A stretch of 24,702 bases of DNA from positions 29,504 through 54,205 of the forward strand of contig PKXI01000339.1 of NCBI GenBank assembly GCA_003133425.1, read 5' to 3'. Of the stretch, positions 8,189 to 16,873 are shown in pieces. The translations under genes and the position numbers were made by a program. Under the pieces are notes generated by a model, which was given only the letters and a program-made list of their open reading frames with translations, was not told the DNA's origin and did not search any database. Positions within the stretch are counted from its first letter, which is position 1; every line of letters begins with the position of its first letter. This stretch comes from Acidobacteriaceae bacterium. Its GTDB lineage: Bacteria; Acidobacteriota; Terriglobia; Terriglobales; Acidobacteriaceae.

Positions 8189-8370
8189 TTACTGCGCGGC
8201 GGGTGCCGTCGCAGTGCGCTCCATCACTGCGGGCCAGCCGAAATGCCAGCGCAGTAGTGCGAGCAATTTTTCATTGCGATCGAAGGCCGCGCGCTTCTGT
8301 TGCGCTACGGAATTTCTTGATCGCGCTGTGGGCTGGTCGTGGACCGAATGCCGGCTGCCGACGACGTTTC
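8189..8370 (-). pseudogene. Possible gene remnant between ispG and the secreted protein gene
   Basis: The reverse strand is open from inside the ispG 3' end to a TAA at 8189-8191 and reads like a protein end (FDRNEKLLALLRWHFGW then PAVMERTATAPAAQ). Third codon positions are mostly G or C, as in neighbouring genes. There is no ATG or GTG early in the frame; the only normal start is a TTG leaving about 25 residues. It may be the decayed 3' end of a gene whose front was lost, or chance. I do not recognise the family. Confidence 0.25.
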
Positions 8371-9621
8371 TTACCGCGTGCCGACGAGCTCTTCGTTCTT
8401 GGCGCCGTGGCAGTAGTGGCTTTCGACGTAGCGGTCAAGAATCTCTTTGAACTCGGCTACGATGGTGTCGCCGCGCAGGGTAGTCGAGAGCTTGCCGTCG
8501 ATGTAGACAGGGGCCTTGGGCTCCTCGAACGTGCCTGGCAGGCTGATGCCGAGGTTGGCGTGCTTCGATTCGCCGGGGCCATTTACGACGCAGCCCATGA
8601 CCGCTAGCTTGAGCTCTTCTACGCCGGGGTACTTCTTGCGCCACTCGGGCATGGAAGTGCGGAGGTAGCTCTGTATCTGTTCGGCCAGCTCCTGGAAATA
8701 GGTGCTGGTGGTGCGGCCGCAGCCAGGGCAACTGGTTACCTGAGGCATGAAGCTGCGGATGGAGAGCGATTGCAAAATCTGTTGCGCGGCCTGCACTTCT
8801 TCGGTGCGGTCGCCGTTGGGCTTCGGCGTGAGGCTGACGCGGATGGTGTCGCCGATTCCGGCGAGCAGCAGTGGTGCGAGGCCGGCGGTTGAGGCGATGA
8901 GGCCCTTCGCGCCCATGCCTGCTTCGGTGAGGCCGAGATGGAGAGCGTAGTCGCAGCGCGCGGCGAGGCTGGTGTAGACATCGACGAGGTCGCGAACGCC
9001 GCTGACCTTGGCGGAGAGAATGATCTGATCTTTGCGCAGTCCGAAGCGCTCGGCGGCCTTGGCGGACTCCAGCGCGCTGACGACCATGGCTTCCATCATT
9101 ACGTCGCGTGCCGGTTCGGGATTGGCCTTCTTGCTGTTCTCGTCCATCATGCGGGTGAGGAGCGACTGATCGAGCGAGCCCCAGTTCACGCCGATGCGCA
9201 CAGGCTTCTGGTTCTCGGCTGCGCACTCCACCATTACCTGGAAATTGTCGTTGTCCTTTTTGCCGATGGAGGCGTTGCCGGGGTTGATGCGGTATTTGGC
9301 GAGGGCGCGCGCGGCGGCCGGAAATTTCTTGAGAAGCAGGTGGCCGTTGTAGTGGAAGTCGCCGACGATGGGGACTTTGATGCCGCGTTTGTCGAGGCCT
9401 TCGACGATGGCGGGGACGGCTGCCGCGGCGTCTTCGTTGTTGACCGTGACACGGACAATTTCAGACCCCGCGAGTGCGAGGGCCGCGACCTGTTCGATGG
9501 TACCGGCGACGTCGGCCGTGTCGGTGTTGGTCATCGATTGAACGACGACCGGAACTTCCCAGCCTACGCGAACCTGGCCGATTTTGACTGTGGGTGTTTT
9601 CCTGCGATGAATCTCCGCCAT
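8371..9621 (-). CDS. ispG: 4-hydroxy-3-methylbut-2-enyl diphosphate synthase
   Basis: A 416-residue IspG (GcpE). It converts methylerythritol cyclodiphosphate to HMBPP, the penultimate step of the MEP isoprenoid pathway, using a 4Fe-4S cluster in the cytoplasm. Cluster ligands are visible as Cys298 and Cys301 ([11 protein letters not shown]) and Cys344 with Glu351 ([12 protein letters not shown]). The N-terminal TIM-barrel domain carries [14 protein letters not shown] and [11 protein letters not shown]. Length and order fit the short bacterial type without the inserted plant domain. The start [15 protein letters not shown] fits the family. Isoprenoid supply feeds hopanoid synthesis (hpnJ is in the window), but the two genes are not linked as an operon. 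It stands alone on minus. Confidence 0.96.
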   Translation of the reverse strand: MAEIHRRKTPTVKIGQVRVGWEVPVVVQSMTNTDTADVAGTIEQVAALALAGSEIVRVTVNNEDAAAAVPAIVEGLDKRGIKVPIVGDFHYNGHLLLKKFPAAARALAKYRINPGNASIGKKDNDNFQVMVECAAENQKPVRIGVNWGSLDQSLLTRMMDENSKKANPEPARDVMMEAMVVSALESAKAAERFGLRKDQIILSAKVSGVRDLVDVYTSLAARCDYALHLGLTEAGMGAKGLIASTAGLAPLLLAGIGDTIRVSLTPKPNGDRTEEVQAAQQILQSLSIRSFMPQVTSCPGCGRTTSTYFQELAEQIQSYLRTSMPEWRKKYPGVEELKLAVMGCVVNGPGESKHANLGISLPGTFEEPKAPVYIDGKLSTTLRGDTIVAEFKEILDRYVESHYCHGAKNEELVGTR

Positions 9622-9948
9622 GGTTCTAGTTTACCTGTAGAAGAGTGTGTGCGCAGGCTTGTCTGTTGCGGGTTATGAGGCTGCTGGTGGAGGCTCGGGT
9701 CTTAGCGATTGCGGCTTTTTGGTGGCAAACTCACCTCAAGATGGCGAAAAATGGGCCAAAACGGCCCGAAAATCGATGATCGCGTTTATTTGTCGCGCGT
9801 TAAGTATGCATTGCAAGATGTTCATTTGATTTATCTTGTTGCACTTCAAGGGTTGGGATGACGGAGAGGCACAATGCATTTTTCAGTTGGGTAGGTTCTT
9901 AGATTAAGATTCATTGCAATCAACAGAATTCCTGGGGCTCATTGCCAA
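9622..9948. other. Divergent intergenic region between ispG and the TonB-C protein gene
   Basis: No gene seen. The stretch is more AT-rich than its flanks and should hold promoters for both neighbours. A short hairpin GGGCC-AAAAC-GGCCC lies at 9753-9767. On the minus strand it is followed by a run of T, so it looks like a weak terminator in the ispG leader direction. A second weak inverted pair is CAAGAT at 9814-9819 with ATCTTG at 9833-9838. No riboswitch that I recognise. Confidence 0.4.
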
Positions 9949-10998
9949 ATGCCTTCTCTTACTTTTCGGATTCTTCCGGCGTTTCTTTTTGTTGCCGCTT
10001 GCCTGGCTGGCTTTTGCCAGACACCAACCGTTGGCGAACTTCCCAAAGACCCCGTGGCACTCATGTCCCTTGGTCTGGAGAAGAACGGTCTCAATTCCGC
10101 CGACGTGCGACCGTGGCATATTCACGGAAGTTACACGCTCTACAACAAAGACGGCAAAGCTGAAGATAACGGTGCTTATGAAGAATGGTGGGTCAGCGCA
10201 ACGAAGTACAAGCGCACTTTCACCAGCCAACACTTGACTCAAACGGAATATGCGACCGGGGCTGGTCTTTTCCGCGAGGGTTCGCAGGATTGGTTGGGCA
10301 GCGAAATAGATTTGAGGTCGAGTCTGATAGAGCCTCTTCCCGAGGTTACATCCGGAGAATTCACTTTCAATCAACATATCGAGTCGGAGGGGAAATCGAA
10401 GCTCACATGCGTGTCGCTGACCTATCCGACGCGCGCGAACCTCACAGTAACCGACAGTTTCTTTCCAGGTTATTGCTTCGAGCCCACGGCACCGATCTTG
10501 CGCCTGAGTTCAACAGGAAGCCCTTTTCGCACCATTTATAACCAAATCGTCTTGTTTGAGGGGCACTATCTCGCGCGCGAAGTGAACACGTACACAGCAG
10601 ATCTCAAGAGGTTTGATCTGACCCTTGACGTGATTCAGACAATGACGCAGATGCCGGACTCGTTTCCAGATACTCCTGCAAATGCTCTGCCCGTTGACTT
10701 GACGACGATCTCTTTTACTGCGGACAACGCTCGATATGGGACTGTGCAGCTCCTGAAGAAGGCGGTGCCGGTTTACCCGCAGGCGGCCAAAGACAGACGA
10801 ATTCAAGGGACAGTAGTCATCAAAGCTCTGATTGAGAAAGATGGGCATGTGGTCAAGATGAAAGTGACCGATGGCCCGATGGAACTAAGGCAGGCCGCAC
10901 TCGACGCGGCGGGGCAGTGGGTTTACCGGCCCTTCATTGTGATGGGTGAGCCGAGAGCTGTTGAGGTTGAAATTAAAGTGATCTTCACGATGGGATAG
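9949..10998 (+). CDS. Exported protein with C-terminal TonB domain
   Basis: 349 residues. The N-terminal RILPAFLFVAACLAGF is an export signal; VAAC could serve as a lipobox with Cys18, so it may be a lipoprotein. The middle 240 residues (YEEWWVSATKYKRTF, CFEPTAPILRLSS and so on) match no family I know. The last 90 residues are a TonB C-terminal domain: VQLLKKAVPVYPQAAKDRRI, GTVVIKALIEKDGHVVKMKV and the closing AALDAAGQWVYRPFIVMGEP. True TonB proteins have a membrane anchor and a proline-rich spacer, and both are missing here. It is therefore not a normal energy transducer of TonB-dependent receptors, though annotation pipelines would call it energy transducer TonB. Single gene with no clear ribosome site. 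Confidence 0.82.
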   Translation: MPSLTFRILPAFLFVAACLAGFCQTPTVGELPKDPVALMSLGLEKNGLNSADVRPWHIHGSYTLYNKDGKAEDNGAYEEWWVSATKYKRTFTSQHLTQTEYATGAGLFREGSQDWLGSEIDLRSSLIEPLPEVTSGEFTFNQHIESEGKSKLTCVSLTYPTRANLTVTDSFFPGYCFEPTAPILRLSSTGSPFRTIYNQIVLFEGHYLAREVNTYTADLKRFDLTLDVIQTMTQMPDSFPDTPANALPVDLTTISFTADNARYGTVQLLKKAVPVYPQAAKDRRIQGTVVIKALIEKDGHVVKMKVTDGPMELRQAALDAAGQWVYRPFIVMGEPRAVEVEIKVIFTMG

Positions 10999-11066
10999 AA
11001 GCCACAAGAAAAGCGCTATTTTCAACCCATGGAAAAGTACATTCATAAAAAGATAGCGAGGCGAAA

Positions 11067-11543
11067 GTGGGAATTGAAGCGGGTCGACAATTGCCGCCGG
11101 GGGATTATTGGTTTGGGGATCTGAAGGCGGGCGACTGGTATGAGACGGGGCACCTGGTGGTGACGGAGGCGCACATTGTTGCGTTCGCGGGACTGTCAGG
11201 CGATTTTTTCGATATTCACATGGACGATGAGTTTGCCCGGGAACAGGGATTCCCGGGAAGGATTGCGCATGGACTGCTGGGACTGGCGCTGACGGACGGG
11301 CTGAAGAATCGGGCATCGGTGCGGATCATGGCGATTGCCTCGCTGGGCTGGAACTGGCAATTCAAGGGGCCGATTTTTGCGGGCGACCGGATTGGGGTGA
11401 AGGTTGCCGTGAAGGAGGCGCGCCTGTCGAGCAAGGGGCAGGGAATTGTGACGCTTCATCTGGAAGTGACGCAGCAAGAGGGGCGGGTGGTGCAAGAGGG
11501 GGAAACCACACTTTTGACGCGACTGCGGCCGGCGGGAGCGTGA
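11067..11543 (+). CDS. MaoC-like hotdog-fold dehydratase/hydratase
   Basis: A 158-residue single-hotdog protein. The hydratase-2 motif is visible as FAGLSGDFFDIHMDDEFA, giving the catalytic Asp and His spaced five apart as in (R)-specific enoyl-CoA hydratases. The usual D-x-N-P-x-H reads D-F-F-D-I-H, so the Asn-Pro pair is replaced. AHGLLGLALTDGL follows as the central helix region. Likely reaction: hydration or dehydration of an acyl-CoA thioester in lipid metabolism; the exact substrate is unknown. Start: GTG at 11067 with GAGG five bases upstream. It lies alone, 68 bp after the TonB-C protein gene and followed by an intergenic repeat. Confidence 0.87.
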   Translation: MGIEAGRQLPPGDYWFGDLKAGDWYETGHLVVTEAHIVAFAGLSGDFFDIHMDDEFAREQGFPGRIAHGLLGLALTDGLKNRASVRIMAIASLGWNWQFKGPIFAGDRIGVKVAVKEARLSSKGQGIVTLHLEVTQQEGRVVQEGETTLLTRLRPAGA

Positions 11544-11562
11544 GGAAATGGCGGAATGCAAG

Positions 11563-11632
11563 TTCCCTCTGGGGCTAAAGCCCGGGCGGTGTTGCAGGGT
11601 TGATGCACGGGCTGAAGCCCGTACCCTTGAAT
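11563..11632 (+). repeat. Dispersed intergenic palindromic repeat, copy 2
   Basis: TTCCCTCtGGGGCTAAAGCC opens the copy, then a short variable part, then GCAGGGTTGATGcACGGGCT, then GAAGCCCGTACCCTTgAA. It shares nearly every base outside the variable centre with the copy at 18368-18439. Each GGGCTaAAGCCC and CGGGCTGAAGCCCG unit is itself a small palindrome. It lies between the MaoC-like gene and the ABC transporter. Confidence 0.8.
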
Positions 11633-11703
11633 TTGAAACTCGCATGCATCAGGCTGGGCCGAATCTAAACGATTTGAAACTGGAAATGCGTTAATCTGGG
11701 TCG

Positions 11704-12732
11704 ATGAATGATGCGACCAGGCAGGCCACAACGGGTGGGCTTGCGGCTTCAAACAAGAAACCGGCGCTGCTGATTCGCGGCTTGCGGAAGGCGTTTGCCG
11801 ATGTGCAGGCCGTGGATGGGATTGACCTGGATGTTGCGGCAGGCGAGTGCTTCGGACTGCTGGGGCCGAATGGGGCCGGGAAGACTACCACCATTGAAAT
11901 CTGCGAAGGGCTTACGGAATCCGATGAGGGTACGGTGGAGCTGCTGGGGCTTAACTGGAGCAGCGGGGCCAGCGAACTTCGGCAGCGGATCGGGATTCAG
12001 CTGCAGGAGACGCAGTTTTCGGACAAGCTTACGGTGGATGAGACGCTGCGGTTGTTTCGCAGTTTCTTTCGCCACGGGATTTCTGTGGATGAGTCGATTC
12101 GCACGGCGCAACTGGAAGAGAAGCGCAAGTCGCGTGTGGGTGGACTCTCGGGAGGGCAGAAGCAGCGGCTGGCGATGGCGTGTGCGCTGGTGGGCGATCC
12201 GGAGTTGCTGTTTCTGGATGAGCCGACGACCGGGCTCGATCCGCAGGCTCGCCGGCATCTGTGGGACCTGGTGGATGAACTCAAGCTGGCGGGACGCACC
12301 ATCATTCTGACTACGCATTACATGGAAGAGGCTGAGCGGCTCTGCGATCGCGTCGCCATCATGGATCATGGGCACGTAATTGCGCTGGGAACTCCGCAGC
12401 AGCTTATCGCCACGGTTGGCGGAGAAGACATTGTCGAGTTTGCGGTTGGTGATTCCCAGGTCCGAGAGTCCGGACCTGGGGCACCCGGGAATCATGAGGC
12501 GGTTCGAGGCGTGGTGGATGCGGAGAAGCTCCTGTCGATTGCCGGCGTGCAGTCGCATCGCGAGGATGCGGGGGTTCATCAGCTTTCTGTAAGCGAGCTG
12601 CACACGGCGGTGCCGCGCATCTTTGCTGCTCTGGCTCAAGAGGGCCTGCACCTGAGCGAGTTCCGCACGCACTCGGCGACGCTCGAGGATGTGTTTGTGC
12701 GCTTGACGGGAAGGAATCTGCGCGATGAGTAA
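11704..12732 (+). CDS. ABC transporter ATP-binding protein
   Basis: 342 residues. Walker A GPNGAGKT at 54-61, Q-loop IQLQET, signature LSGGQ at 148-152, Walker B LLFLDEP at 168-174 and the switch His205 are all intact, so it should hydrolyse ATP. Homology is to the multidrug/NodI/CcmA-like ATPases paired with ABC-2 permeases. After the nucleotide domain, residues about 249-265 (VGDSQVRESGPGAPGNH) are unusual. They are encoded by a palindromic element at 12451-12493 that looks inserted in frame in the linker to the C-terminal domain. The C-terminus ends in the family's LSEFRTHSATLEDVFVRLTG. It overlaps the permease gene by 8 bp. Confidence 0.94.
   Translation: MNDATRQATTGGLAASNKKPALLIRGLRKAFADVQAVDGIDLDVAAGECFGLLGPNGAGKTTTIEICEGLTESDEGTVELLGLNWSSGASELRQRIGIQLQETQFSDKLTVDETLRLFRSFFRHGISVDESIRTAQLEEKRKSRVGGLSGGQKQRLAMACALVGDPELLFLDEPTTGLDPQARRHLWDLVDELKLAGRTIILTTHYMEEAERLCDRVAIMDHGHVIALGTPQQLIATVGGEDIVEFAVGDSQVRESGPGAPGNHEAVRGVVDAEKLLSIAGVQSHREDAGVHQLSVSELHTAVPRIFAALAQEGLHLSEFRTHSATLEDVFVRLTGRNLRDE
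12451..12493 (+). repeat. Palindromic element inside the ABC ATPase gene
   Basis: CCCAGGTCCG (12455-12464) pairs perfectly with CGGACCTGGG (12471-12480) around a 6-base loop. An outer pair, GATTCCC (12451-12457) and GGGAATC (12487-12493), flanks it, with GGGGCACCCGGG between. The reading frame stays open across it. Confidence 0.7.
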
Positions 12733-13756
12733 GCTGGAGCTGAGCAGCCTGTATCAATTGACGATGGCGCGCTTCCGGCTGCTCTCGCGTGAGCCGGAGG
12801 CGATCTTCTGGATATTCATTTTTCCGATTCTGCTGGCGGCGGGGCTCGGGATTGCGTTTCGTAACCGGCCGCCGGATGTGCTGCCGGTGGCTGCGACTAC
12901 GCAGCAACTGACGCAGGCGCTTTCGGTGGACAAGGGGCTGAATGCGACGGAGATGGACGAGACGGCCGGGAGGCATGCATTGGCCACGGGCGCAATTCTG
13001 CTGCTTGCGGTGCAGCAGTCAAACGGAGTCGCGTATCAATATGACGACACCAATCCCGATGCACGGACGGCGCGACTGCTCGCCGACCGCGCGGTTCAGG
13101 TGGCGGCGGGACAGCGCGATGCGGTGCATGCCGAAAACCAGTTAGTCCACGAAACGGGCTCGCGCTACATCGACTTTGTTGTGCCGGGGTTGCTGGGGAT
13201 GAACCTGATGGGATCGGCGATTTGGGGGTTGGGGTTTGCGATTGTCGAGGCGCGCCAGAAGAAACTGCTCAAGCGCATGGTGGCTTCGCCTATGCCGCGA
13301 TGGCAATACCTGGCATCGTTTCTGCTTTCGCGACTGGTGATGCTGGTGATTGAGGTGATCGCGTTCCTCGGCTTCGCGGGGCTCGTTTTTGGCGTGCCGT
13401 TTCGCGGTTCGCTCTGGCAACTGGGCTTCCTGTGCGTGCTTACTTCGTTGGCGTTTTCCGCGCTGGGATTATTGATTTCTTCGCGGGCAAAAACGATGGA
13501 GGCGGCGTCAGGTCTGATGAATCTTGTCATGCTTCCGATGTGGATTTTGTCGGGTGTGTTCTTTTCGGCCTCGCGGTTTCCGGCGGTGATTCAGCCATTC
13601 GTCCGCGCGTTGCCGCTGACCGCGGCGAACGAAGCCTTGCGCGCAAACATGCTGCAGGGGACCAGCCTGAACCATCTTGTCGTGCCGGTTGCGATCCTGC
13701 TTGCGTGGCTAATTGTGCCGTTTGCGGTGGCGCTGCGGATCTTCCGGTGGAGGTAG
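12725..13756 (+). CDS. ABC-2 type transporter permease
   Basis: 343 residues. There is one N-terminal membrane helix (IFWIFIFPILLAAGLGIAF), an external domain of roughly 120 residues, then five helices from about residue 150 (IDFVVPGLLGMNLMGSAIWG onward). The layout matches ABC-2 exporters of the multidrug or polysaccharide kind. RQKKLLKRMVASPMPRWQYL is the usual cytoplasmic coupling stretch. The ATG lies 8 bp inside the end of the ATPase gene, so the two are translationally coupled and form one exporter. The substrate is unknown. Confidence 0.92.
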   Translation: MSKLELSSLYQLTMARFRLLSREPEAIFWIFIFPILLAAGLGIAFRNRPPDVLPVAATTQQLTQALSVDKGLNATEMDETAGRHALATGAILLLAVQQSNGVAYQYDDTNPDARTARLLADRAVQVAAGQRDAVHAENQLVHETGSRYIDFVVPGLLGMNLMGSAIWGLGFAIVEARQKKLLKRMVASPMPRWQYLASFLLSRLVMLVIEVIAFLGFAGLVFGVPFRGSLWQLGFLCVLTSLAFSALGLLISSRAKTMEAASGLMNLVMLPMWILSGVFFSASRFPAVIQPFVRALPLTAANEALRANMLQGTSLNHLVVPVAILLAWLIVPFAVALRIFRWR

Positions 13757-13843
13757 TGAGGCTCTGAGTTCAGTTTGAGCCAAGCGCGGGATTTCTTAGG
13801 GGCGCGGTGGTTTGCGCCCTCAAAGCGGAAGGCGTGGGTCCAA

Positions 13844-14437
13844 TTACTTTCCTTGCTTCTGCTTCTCTTGTTCCTTGGCGTCTTCGGCCGGATCCGGCGG
13901 TTTGGATAGGTGGAGCTTGGTCATCTCCTTGGCTCCGACTGAGGGATCCTCAGAGGTTACTTTGATACCCGTTGCCATGGTCCCTGCGGTCCATTTGTAG
14001 TAGTAGGTCTTGCCCGCCTCCGCTTCAAATCGAGCCCGCTCGTTCTCTTTCTTTCGTGCGTCGTTCATTGCCGCACCGGCGGACATGATGACGCTTCCGT
14101 AGTACATCTTTGGTAATCCGGCGATGACTACCGTGCCCGGGGACACTTCCATAAATGCATATTCGCCGTTGAGAAGTTTGGCAAGATGAATGTCGTTGAT
14201 ATAGAGCTCGTCGTGGGAGGCGGAGCCGGTGAATCTGCCCACGCGATAGATGCAGACGATTGCTTTGCCGGCGGATGGGGCGGGCAAAACGGAAGGAGTT
14301 TTTGAGTCCTGCGCAACAGCCATCGGCCGTGAAGGGAAAAACGCCAGCGCACAGAACGCGAGTAGAAGGGTTGCGGTTGAACGGAATGTGCCCCTGCGGC
14401 ATAGCCGTACGACGCTACTGAGAGCAGTGTCGCGCAT
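13844..14437 (-). CDS. Secreted DUF2846-like protein
   Basis: 197 residues with an export signal (STATLLLAFCALAFFPSRPMAVAQ region). A beta-rich domain follows: IVCIYRVGRFTGSASHDELY, then LAKLLNGEYAFMEVSPGTVV and a late AEAGKTYYYKW. The order of strands and the G-Y/F-PG turn are like DUF2846, a small periplasmic domain of unknown role. A charged Lys/Gln/Glu tail ends the protein. A strong ribosome site, AAGGAG, sits eight bases before the ATG. It is divergent from hemE (128 bp apart) and ends 87 bp from the ABC permease stop, convergent with it. Confidence 0.75.
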   Translation of the reverse strand: MRDTALSSVVRLCRRGTFRSTATLLLAFCALAFFPSRPMAVAQDSKTPSVLPAPSAGKAIVCIYRVGRFTGSASHDELYINDIHLAKLLNGEYAFMEVSPGTVVIAGLPKMYYGSVIMSAGAAMNDARKKENERARFEAEAGKTYYYKWTAGTMATGIKVTSEDPSVGAKEMTKLHLSKPPDPAEDAKEQEKQKQGK

Positions 14438-14565
14438 TAGAGCGCTCCTTTCGGATTGGTTGGAAATCTGGCGAACACTGTAGCAGATTTGCTTGACGGC
14501 TACAAAGGGGCCGGAAGCACTGTTGCCGGGCAGGACCTGCCACGACCCGTTAGAATCACTTTTGT

Positions 14566-15657
14566 ATGGATCCGATGAAACCCGTCCCCGCTGCCGAAGG
14601 CATTCAGGAAATAATTCTCGACGGCAGCCGTTTTGTTCGCGCCTGCCTGCGCAAGCCCGTTGACCGCACTCCCGTCTGGTTTCTTCGCCAGGCCGGGCGC
14701 TACATGCAGGAGTACCGCGACGTTCGCAAGCACCACACGCTGGTGGAGATCTGCAAACAGCCCGAGATTGCTGCCGAAGTGACCATCACCGCCGCGGAAA
14801 AGCTCGGTGTGGACGCGGCCATTATTTTTGCGGACCTGCTGCTGCCGCTGGAGCCGATGGGTTTGCCGTTCGAGTTTCAGGCGGGCGAGGGGCCGCTTGT
14901 TCATCACCCCGTGCGCACAGCCGAGGACGTGAGGGCATTGCGTACCGACAGGGCGGATGAATTGGCCTATGTGGCCCGCGCGATCCAGAAAGTGGCCACA
15001 CACTTCCGCGACCGGCTTGGCATCATCGGTTTTTGCGGCGCGCCTTACACGCTGGCAAGCTACATGATCGAAGGCGGCGGGTCGAAGAATTATATCCACA
15101 CCAAGCAGATGATGTACCGCGACACGCTCTCCTGGCGGCTGCTTCTGGATAAGCTGGTCAAAGTGCTTGAGGAGTACTGCCTGCTGCAGGTCCAGGCCGG
15201 CGCGGACGTCATCCAGATTTTCGATAGCTGGGTGGGATCGCTGGGGCTTAGCGATTATCGCGAGTACGCTTTTGAAGCGTCGAAGCGGCTGGTGCGCGCG
15301 GTTCAGGCCATGGGTGTGCCGGTCATCTACTTTGGAGTGGAGACTGGTGGACTGCTGACAGAGATGGCGTCAACCGGGGCCGACGTGATTGGCCTCGACT
15401 GGCGGCAGCCGCTCGACGAAGGCTGGCGCGCTGTGGGCCACGGGCACGCAGTGCAGGGCAATCTGGATCCGATTACTCTTTTTGCTCCGCTCGAGGTTTT
15501 GGAATTGCGCGTCAAGGAGATCCTGCGCGCGGCCAGCGGCCGGCCCGGACATATTTTCAACCTTGGTCACGGTATCGTTCCTACCACTCCAGTAGAGAAT
15601 GTCCAGGCGGTTGTCCGCATGGTCCGCGAGTTCCGCCTGGAGCAGGCAAATGGCTAA
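14566..15657 (+). CDS. hemE: Uroporphyrinogen decarboxylase
   Basis: A 363-residue cytoplasmic enzyme that decarboxylates the four acetate groups of uroporphyrinogen III to give coproporphyrinogen III. Signature 1 is at 35-51 ([17 protein letters not shown], with the substrate-binding Arg/Gln/Arg). The catalytic Asp is Asp90 in [12 protein letters not shown]. Signature 2 is at 155-166 ([12 protein letters not shown]). [16 protein letters not shown] is the usual C-terminal block. Length is normal. Alternative start at the second Met (MKPVP) is possible. It overlaps hemH by 8 bp, so the pair forms one transcription unit. Confidence 0.97.
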   Translation: MDPMKPVPAAEGIQEIILDGSRFVRACLRKPVDRTPVWFLRQAGRYMQEYRDVRKHHTLVEICKQPEIAAEVTITAAEKLGVDAAIIFADLLLPLEPMGLPFEFQAGEGPLVHHPVRTAEDVRALRTDRADELAYVARAIQKVATHFRDRLGIIGFCGAPYTLASYMIEGGGSKNYIHTKQMMYRDTLSWRLLLDKLVKVLEEYCLLQVQAGADVIQIFDSWVGSLGLSDYREYAFEASKRLVRAVQAMGVPVIYFGVETGGLLTEMASTGADVIGLDWRQPLDEGWRAVGHGHAVQGNLDPITLFAPLEVLELRVKEILRAASGRPGHIFNLGHGIVPTTPVENVQAVVRMVREFRLEQANG

Positions 15658-16612
15658 ACAAGCGGTCCTGTTGCTTGCTCATGGAACTCCGGAGACGGTT
15701 GCGCAGATTCCCGAGTACCTGCGCAATGTAACCAGCGGGCGTCCTCTGCCGCAGGCGGTCATCGAGGAGATTCAGCACCGCTACTCGCTCATTGGGCACA
15801 GTCCACTTAGGGAAATCACGATGGAGCAGGCGCGGCTGGTGGAGGGAGAACTTGCCGCGGGTGGCGAAGCGGTTTCGGTTTACGTGGGCATGCGGAACTG
15901 GCGACCTTACATTCCCGATGTGGTGCGGCAGATGCGGGCCGACGGCGTTGAAGAGGCTGCCGTGATCTGCATGGCGCCGCAGAATTCGCGCACCAGCGTG
16001 GGCCTTTACCGGCGCGCTGCCGAGGCAGAGGCGGGCGGCCTGCGCATCGATTTCACTCCGGGTTGGGCGCAGCATCCGCTGCTTGCAGAGGCCTTTGCCG
16101 AGCGGCTCCGTGTTGCCATGAGCAAGTTTGCAGCAGAGGTTGGCGGGCCCGTGCCGGTGCTGTTTACGGCGCATAGCGTGCCCTGCAGGACGATACAGAC
16201 TCCGGCTGCGAGCGAGGGGCAGCCGCGTCTTTGGCCGGGCAAGGGAGCCGACCCCTACGCTGAGGACGCGAAGGCCACTGCGGCGATGGTGGCTGCGCTG
16301 GTGCCGGAGATTCCACGCTGGTGGTTTGCATTCCAGAGCCAGGGGGCGAGCGGCGGCCCGTGGATTGGGCCAACGGTTGAAAGCACCCTCGACTCAATTG
16401 CAGCCGAAGGAGTCAAGGCTCTGATTCTGCAGCCAATTGGCTTTCTCTGCGATCACGTGGAGATTCTCTACGACGTGGACCATCTGTTTCGCGAATATGC
16501 CGCAAAGCTTGGTGTCCGGCTGGAGCGGCCCGAGTCGTTGAACGATTCAGTTATCCTGGCCAGGGCGGTTGCGGATCTGGCTCGGCTGGGACTGGCGCGG
16601 CTGAGGGGTTGA
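15650..16612 (+). CDS. hemH: Ferrochelatase (protoporphyrin or coproporphyrin type)
   Basis: 320 residues starting [17 protein letters not shown]. The ATG lies inside the end of hemE; an open frame continues 51 bp upstream but only within hemE. Catalytic His175 is in FTAHSVP and Glu271 in DHVEILYDVD; FQSQGASGGPWIGP is the family's porphyrin-site block. It inserts ferrous iron into the porphyrin. The early part (GTPETVAQIPEYLRNVTSGR, then HRYSLIGHSPL) is closer to the Bacillus-like enzymes that use coproporphyrin III. Which substrate applies depends on the other haem genes, which are not in the window: no HemN/HemF or protoporphyrinogen/coproporphyrinogen oxidase gene follows. Confidence 0.94.
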   Translation: MAKQAVLLLAHGTPETVAQIPEYLRNVTSGRPLPQAVIEEIQHRYSLIGHSPLREITMEQARLVEGELAAGGEAVSVYVGMRNWRPYIPDVVRQMRADGVEEAAVICMAPQNSRTSVGLYRRAAEAEAGGLRIDFTPGWAQHPLLAEAFAERLRVAMSKFAAEVGGPVPVLFTAHSVPCRTIQTPAASEGQPRLWPGKGADPYAEDAKATAAMVAALVPEIPRWWFAFQSQGASGGPWIGPTVESTLDSIAAEGVKALILQPIGFLCDHVEILYDVDHLFREYAAKLGVRLERPESLNDSVILARAVADLARLGLARLRG

Positions 16613-16873
16613 GGGCGAGAAGTGTCGTCGTGCCTCGCTGATCATCTCTTATCCAATGGGCCGAATTGAAGATTTACAACTTATGGATATTTTGTAGTTT
16701 CCCTATGCAACTTGGCAATTTCAGAGCGTAGCATACGTTTACGCGAAAACCAGGGTGGATCCGGTTCGCCAATATCAGATCACGCAGGGTAATCGCCTAT
16801 GGTGTGAAGGCGAAGAGGATTTAAATCAAGTTGAATTCTGGCAGTTGGATTGAACGTCAAGGAGTGGGCTTTG

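Noticed and set aside
8435..9226. Minus-strand open frame of 263 residues within ispG
   Set aside because: Shadow of ispG in another frame; very Arg/His-rich and without family features.
11749..12672. Minus-strand open frame of 307 residues opposite the ABC ATPase
   Set aside because: Antisense to a gene with all ATPase motifs; no domain in the translation.
13800..13819. GGGCGC/GCGCCC hairpin between the ABC permease and the DUF2846-like gene
   Set aside because: Only 6 bp with an 8-base loop and no T-run on either side, so not called as a terminator.
16613..16873. Gap between hemH and the zinc-ribbon gene, examined for a small RNA, tRNA or riboswitch
   Set aside because: No cloverleaf, terminator or known leader pattern seen.
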